Source: Bacteroidales bacterium (GTDB taxonomy: Bacteria > Bacteroidota > Bacteroidia > Bacteroidales > VadinHA17). From it: a stretch of DNA of 64,000 bases. Shown here in pieces: positions 29,412 to 38,636 of this stretch (positions are counted from its first letter, which is position 1; every line of letters begins with the position of its first letter). A program made the translations under genes and the position numbers. The notes below the pieces were generated by a model. The model was not told the DNA's origin and made no database searches. It saw only the letters and a program-made list of their open reading frames with translations. The stretch spans positions 1-64,000 of the forward strand of contig JADKBK010000008.1 of the NCBI GenBank assembly GCA_016715075.1, given 5' to 3'.

Positions 29412-30716
29412 ATGAATACAAATAAGAAAAAAGTAGCTTTTCACACTCTTGGGTGCAAACTGAATTTTGCGGAAACATCCACAATATCTAGGTCTTTCCC
29501 GGAAGATAAATTCGAAAGAGTACCTGCCAGTTCACCTGCTGATATTTATGTTATCAATACCTGTTCTGTTACTGATGCAGCTGACAGGAAGTGCAGACAG
29601 GCAATAAAGAAATTCGTTTCCCTCTCTCCTGAGGCATTTATTGCCGTGGTAGGATGTTATGCTCAACTCAAGCCCCAGGAGATATCCTCAATACCAGGTG
29701 TAGATCTTGTACTGGGTACAAATGAAAAATTTGATATCGCGGGTTACCTGGAAGATTCGGATAAGCGATCTGTTGCTGAGGTCCACTCCTGCGACCTCTC
29801 CTCCTCAGAAGCCTTTAACACCTCATTTTCGATGGGTGACAGGACACGTTCTTTCCTGAAAGTACAGGATGGTTGTGACTATGGATGCTCATATTGTACT
29901 ATTCCGATGGCTCGGGGAAAGAGCAGGAATCCTCATATCACTGATCTTGTCAGGGAAGCGGAGAGCATTGCCCGCCTCGGGGTAAGGGAAATTGTTCTGA
30001 CAGGTGTTAATATCGGAGATTTCGGAAGGTCGACTGGCGATTCATTTGCTGACCTTCTGTCTGAACTTATTAAGGTCAGCGGTATTGAGAGATTCAGAAT
30101 ATCATCTATTGAACCCAATCTGCTTACTGACGAAATAATAAGGATGGCAGCTGCCGGTGAGAAAATCCTTCCGCATTTCCACATTCCGCTTCAGAGCGGA
30201 TCGGATAAAATACTTGGACTGATGAGGAGAAGGTACAAAAGAGGTGTATTTCACGACAGAGTGAGAATGATAAGAAGTATGATGCCTTATGCTGGGATTG
30301 GCGCTGATGTCATTGTTGGTTTTCCGGGTGAGTCAGATGCCGATTTTGAAGAAACACTGGCTTTTCTGAGTGATCTGCCTCTATCATACCTTCATGTATT
30401 TTCATTTTCAGAAAGACCTGATACAGTGGCAGAAAAGCTCCCGGGAAGAGTTCAGTCAGGCGAAAAAACAAGGAGAAGCAAGATACTTATTGCACTATCT
30501 GAGAGCAAAGCCCTGGAATTTAATAATATGAATATAGGAAAGACAACAAATGTTCTGTTTGAGAATACACGAACAGAAGGTCTTATAACAGGTTTTTCCT
30601 CAAATTATATCAGAGTGGAATACCCATGGATGTCAAGTCTGGCAGGTAAAATAAAAAGAGTTAAATTAAACGAAATAGCCTCATCAGGAAGGATGAGAGT
30701 GGAACTAATTGATTAA
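29412..30716 (+). CDS. mtaB: tRNA t6A37 methylthiotransferase MtaB
   Basis: 434 residues. This radical-SAM enzyme converts N6-threonylcarbamoyladenosine at tRNA position 37 to the 2-methylthio form. The N-terminal domain has three cluster cysteines (Cys15 in HTLGCKLN, Cys51 in NTCSVTD, Cys82 in VVGCYAQ). The radical-SAM motif is Cys155-x3-Cys159-x2-Cys162 in DGCDYGCSYCTIPMARG. A C-terminal TRAM region ends the protein. GCKLNFAE and the ARGKSR stretch point to MtaB rather than MiaB or RimO. It heads a five-gene plus-strand run and is 3 bases from suhB. Confidence 0.94.
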   Translation: MNTNKKKVAFHTLGCKLNFAETSTISRSFPEDKFERVPASSPADIYVINTCSVTDAADRKCRQAIKKFVSLSPEAFIAVVGCYAQLKPQEISSIPGVDLVLGTNEKFDIAGYLEDSDKRSVAEVHSCDLSSSEAFNTSFSMGDRTRSFLKVQDGCDYGCSYCTIPMARGKSRNPHITDLVREAESIARLGVREIVLTGVNIGDFGRSTGDSFADLLSELIKVSGIERFRISSIEPNLLTDEIIRMAAAGEKILPHFHIPLQSGSDKILGLMRRRYKRGVFHDRVRMIRSMMPYAGIGADVIVGFPGESDADFEETLAFLSDLPLSYLHVFSFSERPDTVAEKLPGRVQSGEKTRRSKILIALSESKALEFNNMNIGKTTNVLFENTRTEGLITGFSSNYIRVEYPWMSSLAGKIKRVKLNEIASSGRMRVELID

Positions 30717-30719
30717 AAA

Positions 30720-31514
30720 ATGAATCTAAAGGATATTTGCAAAGGAATCGAAAAAGCTGCTTTTGAGGCTGGAACCTTCATACGTAAAGAGGCTGAGGTA
30801 TTTGATATAAATCTGAGGGAAAGAAAAGGGTTGAATGACTTTGTCAGCTATGTTGACAAGGGAGCCGAGAAGCTGCTTGTAGAAAGACTATCACTTCTTC
30901 TTCCTGAGGCAGGATTTGTCACCGAGGAGGGAACATCTACAAAAGTAGGAGTTCGATATTGCTGGGTTATTGATCCGCTGGACGGCACGACTAATTTCCT
31001 TCATGGTTTCTATCCCTATGCTGTGAGTATCGGTCTTATGGACAATGAGGATGTTATTGCAGGCGTCGTTTATGAAATCGGCAAAAATGAAACCTTTACA
31101 GCATGGAAAGGAGGCGGCACCTGGCTGAACGGAAAACAGGTCACTGTTTCAGAAGTAACAACACTGGCCGACAGCCTGATAGCTACAGGGCTGCCATATA
31201 GTGACTTCCACCGTCTTGACGCTTATATGGAAAGTCTGACATATCTTTGCAGACATGCACAGGGGATAAGAAGACTCGGATCAGCAGCAACCGATCTGGC
31301 TTATGTTGCGTGCGGAAGATTTGAAGGTTTCTACGAATATGGCCTCCATCCCTGGGATATAGCTGCAGGTTTGATTCTTGTAAGAGAAGCAGGAGGACTG
31401 GTCAGTGATTTCTCCGGCAATGAGAAAAATCTTAATGGAGATGAAATAGTTGCTGCATCTGGCCCGGTATTTAATGAGTTCCTGGATAGTGTAAGAAAAT
31501 TTATTCATCATTAA
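30720..31514 (+). CDS. suhB: Inositol monophosphatase family protein (SuhB-like)
   Basis: 264 residues. The metal-binding motif VIDPLDGTTNF (Asp85, Asp88) is preceded by Glu69-Glu70 in FVTEEGT and followed by HPWDIAAGLILVREAGG, the second metal and substrate motif. This matches inositol-1-monophosphatase or a related sugar phosphatase; in Escherichia coli SuhB also takes part in rRNA transcription antitermination, which cannot be assumed here. The gene starts 3 bases after mtaB and ends 13 bases before the acyltransferase gene, so co-transcription is likely. Confidence 0.9.
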   Translation: MNLKDICKGIEKAAFEAGTFIRKEAEVFDINLRERKGLNDFVSYVDKGAEKLLVERLSLLLPEAGFVTEEGTSTKVGVRYCWVIDPLDGTTNFLHGFYPYAVSIGLMDNEDVIAGVVYEIGKNETFTAWKGGGTWLNGKQVTVSEVTTLADSLIATGLPYSDFHRLDAYMESLTYLCRHAQGIRRLGSAATDLAYVACGRFEGFYEYGLHPWDIAAGLILVREAGGLVSDFSGNEKNLNGDEIVAASGPVFNEFLDSVRKFIHH

Positions 31515-31527
31515 TCCTGAAATCTCA

Positions 31528-32409
31528 ATGGGGGCAATCGGGTATTATATTTTTTATGGAATTAACTGGGTCATTACCCTTCTTCCATTTCGCATCCTGT
31601 ATCTTCTTTCTGACTTGCTATATCTGGTTTTATACCATATTATAGGCTACAGGAGGAAAGTGGTGGCACTAAACCTCCGTAATTCATTTCCTGAAAAGAG
31701 CGCGGCAGAACTAAAAACAATTGAAAAAAAATTCTACCGCCATCTGGCTGATCTTATGATTGAGATCCTGAAACTTACTCATATGAGCAAGAAACAATCG
31801 CTTCTCCATATGACAATTACAAATCTTGAACTGCTTGACCGTTTGTATGATGAAGGCCGTGATGTAATCGCTGTAATTGGACATTACAACAACTGGGAAT
31901 GGCTTAAAAGTCTGGTCTTTCATTCACGATTTCAGACGGTTTCAATATACAAACCACTGGCAAATAAACGATTCGACAGCTTTCTGCTCGGACTCAGAAA
32001 CCGTGAGGGAATGATACTGACTCCCATGTCACTCATTGTAAGGGAGATTATTGAAGCGAAAAAAAACAACAGGAGAACTTTATATTCTTTTATTACCGAC
32101 CAGACTCCTCCAAAAGGGGATATCAAATACTGGACAAAATTCCTGAATCAGGATACACCTGTTTATCTTGGAGTGGAAAAAATAGCCTCAAAGTATGATA
32201 TGGCCGTGGTATTTTTTAATGTCACAAAGATAAAAAGAGGTTATTACAACTATTGTCCTGAGCTTCTCTTCGAACATACTGCAGGTTTACCGGAACATGA
32301 AATTACTGAAAGGCATGTCAGAAGGCTTGAGGAGATAATTAAGGAAAAACCCGAATACTGGATATGGAGCCATCGCCGGTGGAAACATAAAAAACCATTG
32401 GCAACATGA
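31528..32409 (+). CDS. Lysophospholipid/lipid A acyltransferase family protein (LpxL/HtrB-like)
   Basis: 293 residues. A hydrophobic N-terminal anchor (about 5-40) is followed by the catalytic H-x4-E motif, His119 to Glu124 in GHYNNWEW. Later motifs FITDQTPPKG and TPVYLGVEKIASKYDMAVVFF follow the LpxL/HtrB layout, and the end has WIWSHRRWKHK, a hallmark of this family. It should transfer an acyl chain to lipid A or another lysolipid at the inner membrane. The last four bases overlap the glycosyltransferase start (ATGA), which supports co-translation and a linked envelope function. Confidence 0.88.
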   Translation: MGAIGYYIFYGINWVITLLPFRILYLLSDLLYLVLYHIIGYRRKVVALNLRNSFPEKSAAELKTIEKKFYRHLADLMIEILKLTHMSKKQSLLHMTITNLELLDRLYDEGRDVIAVIGHYNNWEWLKSLVFHSRFQTVSIYKPLANKRFDSFLLGLRNREGMILTPMSLIVREIIEAKKNNRRTLYSFITDQTPPKGDIKYWTKFLNQDTPVYLGVEKIASKYDMAVVFFNVTKIKRGYYNYCPELLFEHTAGLPEHEITERHVRRLEEIIKEKPEYWIWSHRRWKHKKPLAT

Positions 32410-33440
32410 TAAGGACTGCCATTGTAATACTTAACTGGAATGGGATCGGGTTCCTGAAGAAGTTTCTTGGAACAGTGGTTCAATACTCCTGCGCACCTGA
32501 TACAATAGTATATATTGCAGATAATGGCTCTGCAGACGGATCATCAGAGTGGGTCTCGGAAAATTTTAAAGAGGTAAAACTAATCCGGTTTGATGAAAAC
32601 CATGGCTTTGCTGGTGGCTATAACAGCGCAATCGATAAAATTGATGCTGAATATGTTGTCCTCCTGAATTCAGATATAGAAGTTACTGCCGGATGGCTGC
32701 AGCCACTTGTCACATTCATGGATGAGAACAGAGATGCAGCAGCCTGTCAGCCTAAAATACTATCATTTCACCGGAAAGAATATTTTGAACATGCCGGAGC
32801 TGCAGGTGGCTTCATCGACATGTATGGTTATCCATTCTGCCGCGGCAGGATACTAACCACAACAGAAAAGGATGAAGGGCAATACGATGATCAGGCTGAT
32901 ATTTTCTGGAGCAGCGGTGCATGCATGATGGTACGGTCTGAAGCCTGGAAAAAATGCGGGGGATTTGATGATGCATTTTTTGCACACATGGAAGAGATAG
33001 ATCTTTGCTGGAGGTTTAATAAATCAGGATTCCGGACAGTCTTTATTCCTTCATCAACAGTCTATCATATCGGAGGAGGTTCTCTGAAATACGATTCCCC
33101 TTTCAAAACATTCCTGAACTTCAGGAACAGCCTGTTTATGCTTTATAAAAACCTTCCTGAAGAAAAGCTTTTCTCCACTCTCTTTAAAAGAAAGATCCTT
33201 GACGGTCTGGCAGCTTTCATGTTCCTGATCCATGGCCGGTTCAGCCACTTTGGTGCTGTACTGAAATCCCATGTCAGCTATTACAGCAGTAAGGGGGAAC
33301 TCAAAAGAAAACGTGAAATGGTCAAGAAACTTGGGAAAGATCATACTTCAGGACTTATTTTGAACAAGAGTATTGTTTTTGAGTTTTATATTAAAGGCAT
33401 TAAAACATATAATCGCCTGATGAACGGAAAAGCAATTTAA
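32406..33440 (+). CDS. Family 2 glycosyltransferase
   Basis: 344 residues. The GT-A fold is clear: IVILNWNGIGFL at the start, DNGSADGS at 39-46, a DxD-type motif in LLNSDIEV at 87-94, and SSGACMMVRSEAWKKCGGFDD with FFAHMEEIDLCWRF, which place the acceptor and catalytic acid. It resembles rhamnosyltransferase-type GT2 proteins of O-antigen or exopolysaccharide loci, but here it sits alone with the acyltransferase rather than in a polysaccharide cluster. The donor sugar is unknown. It overlaps the acyltransferase by four bases and ends 3 bases before the phosphoesterase gene. Confidence 0.9.
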   Translation: MIRTAIVILNWNGIGFLKKFLGTVVQYSCAPDTIVYIADNGSADGSSEWVSENFKEVKLIRFDENHGFAGGYNSAIDKIDAEYVVLLNSDIEVTAGWLQPLVTFMDENRDAAACQPKILSFHRKEYFEHAGAAGGFIDMYGYPFCRGRILTTTEKDEGQYDDQADIFWSSGACMMVRSEAWKKCGGFDDAFFAHMEEIDLCWRFNKSGFRTVFIPSSTVYHIGGGSLKYDSPFKTFLNFRNSLFMLYKNLPEEKLFSTLFKRKILDGLAAFMFLIHGRFSHFGAVLKSHVSYYSSKGELKRKREMVKKLGKDHTSGLILNKSIVFEFYIKGIKTYNRLMNGKAI

Positions 33441-33443
33441 AAA

Positions 33444-34610
33444 ATGAAAAGATACCAGATGATTATTTTTTTCTCCATAGTTCTTACAATCTATTCACTT
33501 GTTAACATTTATATTTATTACAAGGGATACAGATCATTGCCTGTACTGCAGACCAACAGACTTCTGTATACATTAATCTTCTTTATTTTCGCTGCCCTTT
33601 TCATTGCAGCCAAGTTTCTTGAATCAAGGCACTCCTCAGTCATAACAGATATCCTGAACATAGCAGGCGGGTTCTGGCTTGCATTCATGCTGTATGGTTT
33701 CCTGTTTTTTCTTGCTTCAGATATCATATTATCGCTATTACGGCTTTCGGGTGTGATGAACAGTGAGAATATCCTCCTTTTTCGTAAATGGTCATTAATT
33801 GTCACTCTGGCTGCATCTGCCCTGCTGATTACTGGCGGCTTTATCAATGCGGTTATACCGGTTGTAACCAGATATGATATCACAATTAATAAATCTGCCG
33901 GAGAGGTAAAAGAACTTCGCATTGCAGCAGTATCAGACATTCACCTCGGCAGCATAATAAGAAAAAGAAGTTTAAAGAAGCTCTCAGGGATTATCCGGGA
34001 TCTGCATCCTGATCTTGTCCTGCTACTCGGTGATATTATTGATGGGGAGATTGGTCCGGTTCTCAGGGGAGATCTTCTTCAGTATTTTACATATCCGCGA
34101 GGCAATGATTCTCTTTTTGCCATTACAGGCAACCACGAATTCATTGGCGGAGGGAAACGCACGATCCCATATATTGAAAGCAAAGGAATCAGGGTTCTTA
34201 AGGATGAAGTTGTCACCCTTAAAGGAGGGATTCAGCTTATTGGCAGGATAGACAGGGATTCATTCAGATTTTACGGGAAGGAGAGAATGCCATTGGATTC
34301 CCTGATGAAAAACGTTGATACCACAAAGCCGGTTATTCTCCTCGATCATCAGCCTTTCCATCTTAATGAGTCTGCCGAAAAGGGAGTTGATCTTGAACTC
34401 TCGGGACACACCCACAACGGGCAGATGTGGCCACTGAACTACGTTACCGGAAAGATATATGAGTTAAGCTACGGATATTTAAAAAAGGGGAACTCTCATT
34501 TTATTGTATCCTCGGGTTATGGATTATGGGGTCCAAGGGTACGATCAGGCAGCCGATCCGAAGTTATGCTTATCACGGTGCATTTTACAGGTTCCGGACA
34601 GGGAAATTGA
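33444..34610 (+). CDS. Membrane metallophosphoesterase
   Basis: 388 residues. Four membrane segments fill the first 145 residues (about 5-25, 38-58, 75-98, 116-140). The catalytic domain follows with VSDIHLGS (Asp165, His167), LLGDIIDG, ITGNHEF and ELSGHTHNGQMWP, which give the calcineurin-like two-metal centre. This layout matches YkuE/YaeI-type membrane phosphoesterases that may act on lipid pyrophosphates or UDP-sugar lipids. The side of the membrane on which it acts is not certain. It is the last gene of the mtaB run and is convergent with murF, with only four bases between stop codons. Confidence 0.87.
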   Translation: MKRYQMIIFFSIVLTIYSLVNIYIYYKGYRSLPVLQTNRLLYTLIFFIFAALFIAAKFLESRHSSVITDILNIAGGFWLAFMLYGFLFFLASDIILSLLRLSGVMNSENILLFRKWSLIVTLAASALLITGGFINAVIPVVTRYDITINKSAGEVKELRIAAVSDIHLGSIIRKRSLKKLSGIIRDLHPDLVLLLGDIIDGEIGPVLRGDLLQYFTYPRGNDSLFAITGNHEFIGGGKRTIPYIESKGIRVLKDEVVTLKGGIQLIGRIDRDSFRFYGKERMPLDSLMKNVDTTKPVILLDHQPFHLNESAEKGVDLELSGHTHNGQMWPLNYVTGKIYELSYGYLKKGNSHFIVSSGYGLWGPRVRSGSRSEVMLITVHFTGSGQGN

Positions 34611-34614
34611 TTTA

Positions 34615-35907
34615 TCAGAGAAGATCATATAGCTTCTCCAGTCCGATTCCTCTCGATCCTTTGATAAGGATCGTATTGCCTTTGAGCGGGTTACTCTTCA
34701 AGAAATCTCTCAGATGGCCGGTATCAGGAAATGCGCTGAATCCTGAATTTTCCGACAGCTTCATGAATACAGGCCCTACCAGGATGGCTTTTCGAATATT
34801 AAGTGATTTCAGAAGATTAAGTACTCCGGAATGTTCCTCCTCACTCTTTTCGCCCAGTTCGAGCATATCACCGATAATGACAGTTTTTGTTTCAGCTCCG
34901 AGGTCAGCAAATGATTCAAGAGCGGCTTTCATGCTGGTTGGATTGGCATTATATGAATCGCAAATAAGGGTATTGCTTCCCGTAACCTTTAGTTGCGATC
35001 TGTTATTTGACGGCTGGTAGTTTTCGACAGCTTCCGCTATGGCACTCATTTCAACTCCGAAAAATAAGCCGGCAGCAATTGCAGCCTTCACATTCTCGAT
35101 ATTGTAACTTCCGAACAGGTTTGTATTTAACTGCCAGGAGTGATGCTGATAGGTTACTGATACCTTAAGGTTCAGGTCTGACGGCATCTGTTTTACAATG
35201 AGTTCAATTCCCGTAGGATCAGATATGGGGACAGCCCTGTTCAATATTCGGAATATTTTCTCGACAAGCAATGGATTTTTGTCATTATAGAGAGCAATCC
35301 CATTCACTTTCCGAAGGTGCTCATATAGTTCAGTCTTTGCTTTTACGACACCATCGAATGAACCAAAACCTTCTATATGGGCTGTTCCTATATTTGTGAT
35401 CATACCGTATTCAGGTCTGGCTATAAGACATAATGTCCTTATCTCTCCTATATGGTTTGCACCCATTTCAATAATGAGCATTTCGGTATCGGCTGGTGCG
35501 GATAGTATTGTCAGAGGGACTCCGATATGATTGTTAAGATTTCCGGCAGTATAGTGTACTCTTAATTTTTTTGCCATTATAGCAGCAAGGAGTTCCTTGG
35601 TAGTGGTTTTGCCATTGGTACCGGTAATAGCAAAAACCGGAATATTCAGCACTTTCCTGTAGTGTGAAGCCAGTGCCTGTAGTTCAAAGAGGCAGTCATC
35701 GACGAGTATTGTTTTTTCTGTCTCGAACAGAGGGTCATCTATAACCGCATATCTTGCTCCCTTTGCAAGAGCTTCAGCAGCAAATTCATTACCGTTATAG
35801 CTCTCTCCCCATAAAGCAAAGAAGATGTCTCCCTGCTTCACTGTTCTGGAATCTGTAGTAATTCCTCCGGATTCTTTAAAAAGCTCGTATAGCAGTTCTG
35901 TTTTCAT
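34615..35907 (-). CDS. murF: UDP-N-acetylmuramoyl-tripeptide--D-alanyl-D-alanine ligase
   Basis: 430 residues. This cytosolic Mur ligase adds D-Ala-D-Ala to the peptidoglycan precursor. The N-terminal domain has GGITTDSRTVKQGDIFFAL, the P loop is ITGTNGKTTTKEL (GTNGKTTT at 96-103), and the central motifs EMGANHIGEI and NIGTAHIEGFGS are diagnostic for MurF. CDSYNANPTSMKAAL binds substrate in the C-terminal half. It is not in a mur/fts cluster here; instead it follows gldJ on the same strand, with a terminator between them just before its ATG, so read-through or an unseen promoter must supply its mRNA. Confidence 0.94.
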   Translation of the reverse strand: MKTELLYELFKESGGITTDSRTVKQGDIFFALWGESYNGNEFAAEALAKGARYAVIDDPLFETEKTILVDDCLFELQALASHYRKVLNIPVFAITGTNGKTTTKELLAAIMAKKLRVHYTAGNLNNHIGVPLTILSAPADTEMLIIEMGANHIGEIRTLCLIARPEYGMITNIGTAHIEGFGSFDGVVKAKTELYEHLRKVNGIALYNDKNPLLVEKIFRILNRAVPISDPTGIELIVKQMPSDLNLKVSVTYQHHSWQLNTNLFGSYNIENVKAAIAAGLFFGVEMSAIAEAVENYQPSNNRSQLKVTGSNTLICDSYNANPTSMKAALESFADLGAETKTVIIGDMLELGEKSEEEHSGVLNLLKSLNIRKAILVGPVFMKLSENSGFSAFPDTGHLRDFLKSNPLKGNTILIKGSRGIGLEKLYDLL

Positions 35908-35912
35908 ATTTT

Positions 35913-35946
35913 AAAAAAATGCCTCATTATGGTTGCATAATGAGGC
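35913..35946 (-). terminator. Rho-independent terminator of gldJ
   Basis: On the minus strand, GCCTCATTAT and ATAATGAGGC form a perfect 10-bp stem with a six-base loop, followed by A and seven T. It lies 22 bases after the gldJ stop and just before the murF start codon. Confidence 0.85.
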
Positions 35947-35968
35947 TATCTTTAAAGTGAATATTATC

Positions 35969-37468
35969 TTAAAGACCTGAAGGGCTTCCAACTCTGATCA
36001 TTGCACACCTGAATCCAATATCATCACGTGAACTTTCCTGATCAAGAAATCTTCTGGTTGAAGGGTTAAGCCAATAAGCTCTGTCTCTCCATGATCCTCC
36101 TTTATATACGCGGGCATTATCATTGATAAGGGTAACGAAATCGCCATTTTGCTTGGAATCATCCTGAGCATACATTCTCTGGGAACCTCTCTTGTTATCT
36201 TCGGTTGTCCAGTCGGCACCGTCAGGTATTGCAGACTGCAGGTCACCATCCCTGTAATTTCTGTAATCACCCTTCTGATAATTATATCTGTTGGCAACAT
36301 CAATATCCTTTACAGTATCAACTATCAGTCTGCCAAGCCTGTCTTTTGAAACAACAGCGCCATTGGCATCTCTTCGCAGGTCGGTATATACGTTCCCTCT
36401 GAACGGGTTAAATCCATCCATATCTTCATTAGTGAGTGGACGGTATACATCCTGAACCCACTCATTGACATTTCCTGACATACAATATAGTCCGTAATCG
36501 TTCGGCCAGTATGATTTAACATCAGTGGTTATGCTACCGTTATCGTTAAGACTTCCTGCTACACCCATCATATCACCTCTTCCACGTACGAAGTTAGCCA
36601 TCATCTCTCCGCGGTTTTTGGAATCGGCATTTCTGACATTATGACCGTCCCATGGATATATTCTTCTCTCATAAACCCTTTCCTCATAGGTATTCCCTCT
36701 CAGTGCGTATGCTGCAAATTCCCATTCAGCTTCTGTAGGAAGCCTGTATGCCGGGAGAAGGACTCCATCTTCAAATGTTGTACGGCGCTCGGTCTGATTA
36801 GGATTAAGACTTTCACGCAACTGGTTAACGACACCTTCATACTGACCTGCAAGATAAGCTTCAGTATTAAAGTTTTTCTCATTCAGCTGGTTGGGATCCG
36901 GATTCAGCTCACCCTCATCGACAAGTATCTGCTCATTTACCCTGTCAGTTCTCCAGAGGCAAAAGTCGTTGGCTTTAATCCAGCTTACTCCTACTACGGG
37001 ATAATTATTGTATGAAGGATGCCTGAAATAATACTGAACATATGGATCATTAAATCCCATCGGGCTTCTCCAGACCAATGTATCAGGAAGTGCTCTCCTG
37101 AAAACTTCGGGATAATCTTTATAAACCCTGCGCAGCCAGAAAAGGTATTCACGGTAGTCAACATTCTTGACTTCAGTTTCATCCATATAAAATGAGGATA
37201 CAGTGACTGTACGTGGTTTATTATTCCAATCATACATAACATCCTGCTGTACCTGGCCCATCGTAAAACGACCACCTTCAATAAGGACAAGGCCCGGGCC
37301 GGTTTTCTGTTCAGCTCCAAGAGCTACCTCAAATCCGCCATTGTCAGCATTGTTATAATCCCAGCCTGTTGTTGAAGAAACGTTCGAATCACCCTTCTTC
37401 TTGGATGAACACGAAACAAGAAACAGGACAGCAACTAAAATAATCGGAAAGGCTCTGAATTTATACAT
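35969..37468 (-). CDS. gldJ: Gliding motility / type IX secretion lipoprotein GldJ
   Basis: 499 residues from ATG 37468, chosen because AAAGGAG sits just upstream, a rare clear ribosome site in this window; a TTG 36 bases earlier is poor. A lipoprotein signal ends in FLVSC (Cys20). TTGWDYNNADNGGF then leads to a formylglycine-generating-enzyme-like (SUMF1) fold: GGRFTMGQVQQDVMYDW, SFYMDETEVKN, YPVVGVSWIKANDFCLW, LPTEAEWEFAAYA and GGSWRDRAYWLNPSTRRF. The DVMYDWNN stretch points to GldJ rather than GldK. GldJ is an outer-membrane-associated lipoprotein required for T9SS and gliding in flavobacteria; motility here is not implied. Confidence 0.88.
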   Translation of the reverse strand: MYKFRAFPIILVAVLFLVSCSSKKKGDSNVSSTTGWDYNNADNGGFEVALGAEQKTGPGLVLIEGGRFTMGQVQQDVMYDWNNKPRTVTVSSFYMDETEVKNVDYREYLFWLRRVYKDYPEVFRRALPDTLVWRSPMGFNDPYVQYYFRHPSYNNYPVVGVSWIKANDFCLWRTDRVNEQILVDEGELNPDPNQLNEKNFNTEAYLAGQYEGVVNQLRESLNPNQTERRTTFEDGVLLPAYRLPTEAEWEFAAYALRGNTYEERVYERRIYPWDGHNVRNADSKNRGEMMANFVRGRGDMMGVAGSLNDNGSITTDVKSYWPNDYGLYCMSGNVNEWVQDVYRPLTNEDMDGFNPFRGNVYTDLRRDANGAVVSKDRLGRLIVDTVKDIDVANRYNYQKGDYRNYRDGDLQSAIPDGADWTTEDNKRGSQRMYAQDDSKQNGDFVTLINDNARVYKGGSWRDRAYWLNPSTRRFLDQESSRDDIGFRCAMIRVGSPSGL

Positions 37469-37501
37469 AACTCCTTTAGTTTTACGGCTTTTAAGAATAC
37501 T

Positions 37502-37528
37502 CAAATATACTAATTTTCAATAAAACAA
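37502..37528 (-). promoter_or_regulatory. Promoter of gldJ
   Basis: The minus strand has TTG at 37528-37526 and TATATTTG at 37509-37502, separated by 16 bases, one short of the usual 17-23. The -7 box is 33 bases upstream of ATG 37468. Confidence 0.55.
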
Positions 37529-37549
37529 TTTTACAATCACCAAATATAA

Positions 37550-38518
37550 CTACATTTTAGGAAAATTTATTGTTTTAAAGGCTTTTCTTTTTTCAACATT
37601 ATTTAAACTGAAGGCCAGTCCTACCTGATGCAGAAGCGATAAAGGCAGAAAAATATTCCCGCTGCTTACATTAAACTGATAGTTGTAATAAACACTCATA
37701 ACATTTACAGTAAATGCAAAACCAGTCTGCATATTCAAATTGCTTCCATTGTCTCCGGAAAAAATAGTATTTATTGCAAGATGGCTGCTTTCAATTGAAG
37801 CCCCGGCCCCGGCGGAAAAATAATCTCCCTGTTGAATCACGAGTAACAGAGGCTCTATTTTAAGGCTTCCGCTGCTGCTAAGATTAAGATCAGCCGACAG
37901 ATTCATCGAATATTTTCTTCTTATTCTCTCACTTGAAACAGCAGAAGATGATAATTCAGGTTCTGCAAGATGATTAACAGAAAAACCTCCGGTCAGTTTT
38001 CCTGTGATAAAAAGAAAACCTGCACCCACATCAAACACTGTTTTTCCATTAATACCGGGCACTTCCGAGGTGGGAAATGAAACACCTCCTACCGGATCAA
38101 TCTGATCGGGCAGAATTGCATTACCGAAGTTATATCCTCTGTGAAAAACTGAAGCCGTAAGGCCTGCGTTTATGAAAAGATCACTTCCCGCCTGAAGAAA
38201 ATAGGCATATGAAATGCCTCCTCTCAGGTCATTTATAATTCCGCCAAGATAATCCTCAGACAGGTAAAATGCTGTTCCTCCGTGCAGTCCGGGAAAATAT
38301 GAATCATATGAGAGGTATACCGAATGCAGGTCATAACTGTTGCCTGGATAGTAATTATTGTATGAGAGTCTTAGAACACCATCTCCTTCACTTCCTGAAA
38401 TGGCTGGATTATTCATAAGCAGCATCTGATAAACCGGCCCTGATTTAAATCCCTGCCCACCAGCAATTAAGGCTGTGGCAACAGTGATAATCAGTAATAT
38501 AGCGGATCTCTTTAACAT
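37550..38518 (-). CDS. PorP/SprF family type IX secretion membrane protein
   Basis: 322 residues. A signal peptide (KRSAILLIITVATALIAGGQG) is followed by the start of the PorP/SprF family, where the protein reads YQMLLMNNPAISGSEGDG (normally N-P-A-x-x-G). Alternating barrel strands fill the rest and are Gly- and Tyr-rich. PorP forms part of the T9SS outer-membrane complex or, as SprF, assists a specific cargo. Which role applies is unclear, as no SprB-type gene adjoins it, although the giant protein in this window could be a client. It lies between gldJ and porU, divergent from porU. Confidence 0.85.
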   Translation of the reverse strand: MLKRSAILLIITVATALIAGGQGFKSGPVYQMLLMNNPAISGSEGDGVLRLSYNNYYPGNSYDLHSVYLSYDSYFPGLHGGTAFYLSEDYLGGIINDLRGGISYAYFLQAGSDLFINAGLTASVFHRGYNFGNAILPDQIDPVGGVSFPTSEVPGINGKTVFDVGAGFLFITGKLTGGFSVNHLAEPELSSSAVSSERIRRKYSMNLSADLNLSSSGSLKIEPLLLVIQQGDYFSAGAGASIESSHLAINTIFSGDNGSNLNMQTGFAFTVNVMSVYYNYQFNVSSGNIFLPLSLLHQVGLAFSLNNVEKRKAFKTINFPKM

Positions 38519-38619
38519 ATCTGAAGAACTGCAATATCAACGTAAGGATGTCGTTAATATTATATATTTAAACTGGATACAAAAAAACAAATTTAGTTAG
38601 CAAACAAAAAGCACATTCA

Positions 38620-38627
38620 TATCTTTG
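38620..38627 (+). promoter_or_regulatory. -7 promoter box for porU
   Basis: TATCTTTG matches TAnnTTTG and ends 9 bases before ATG 38637. The transcript would have a leader of only about four bases. No clear TTG lies at -33. Confidence 0.5.
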
Positions 38628-38636
38628 TCAGGATTA

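Noticed and set aside
35969..37468. Sulfatase-modifying (formylglycine-generating) enzyme
   Set aside because: The SUMF1 fold is present, but the lipoprotein signal, the GldJ-specific motifs and the T9SS neighbours indicate GldJ.
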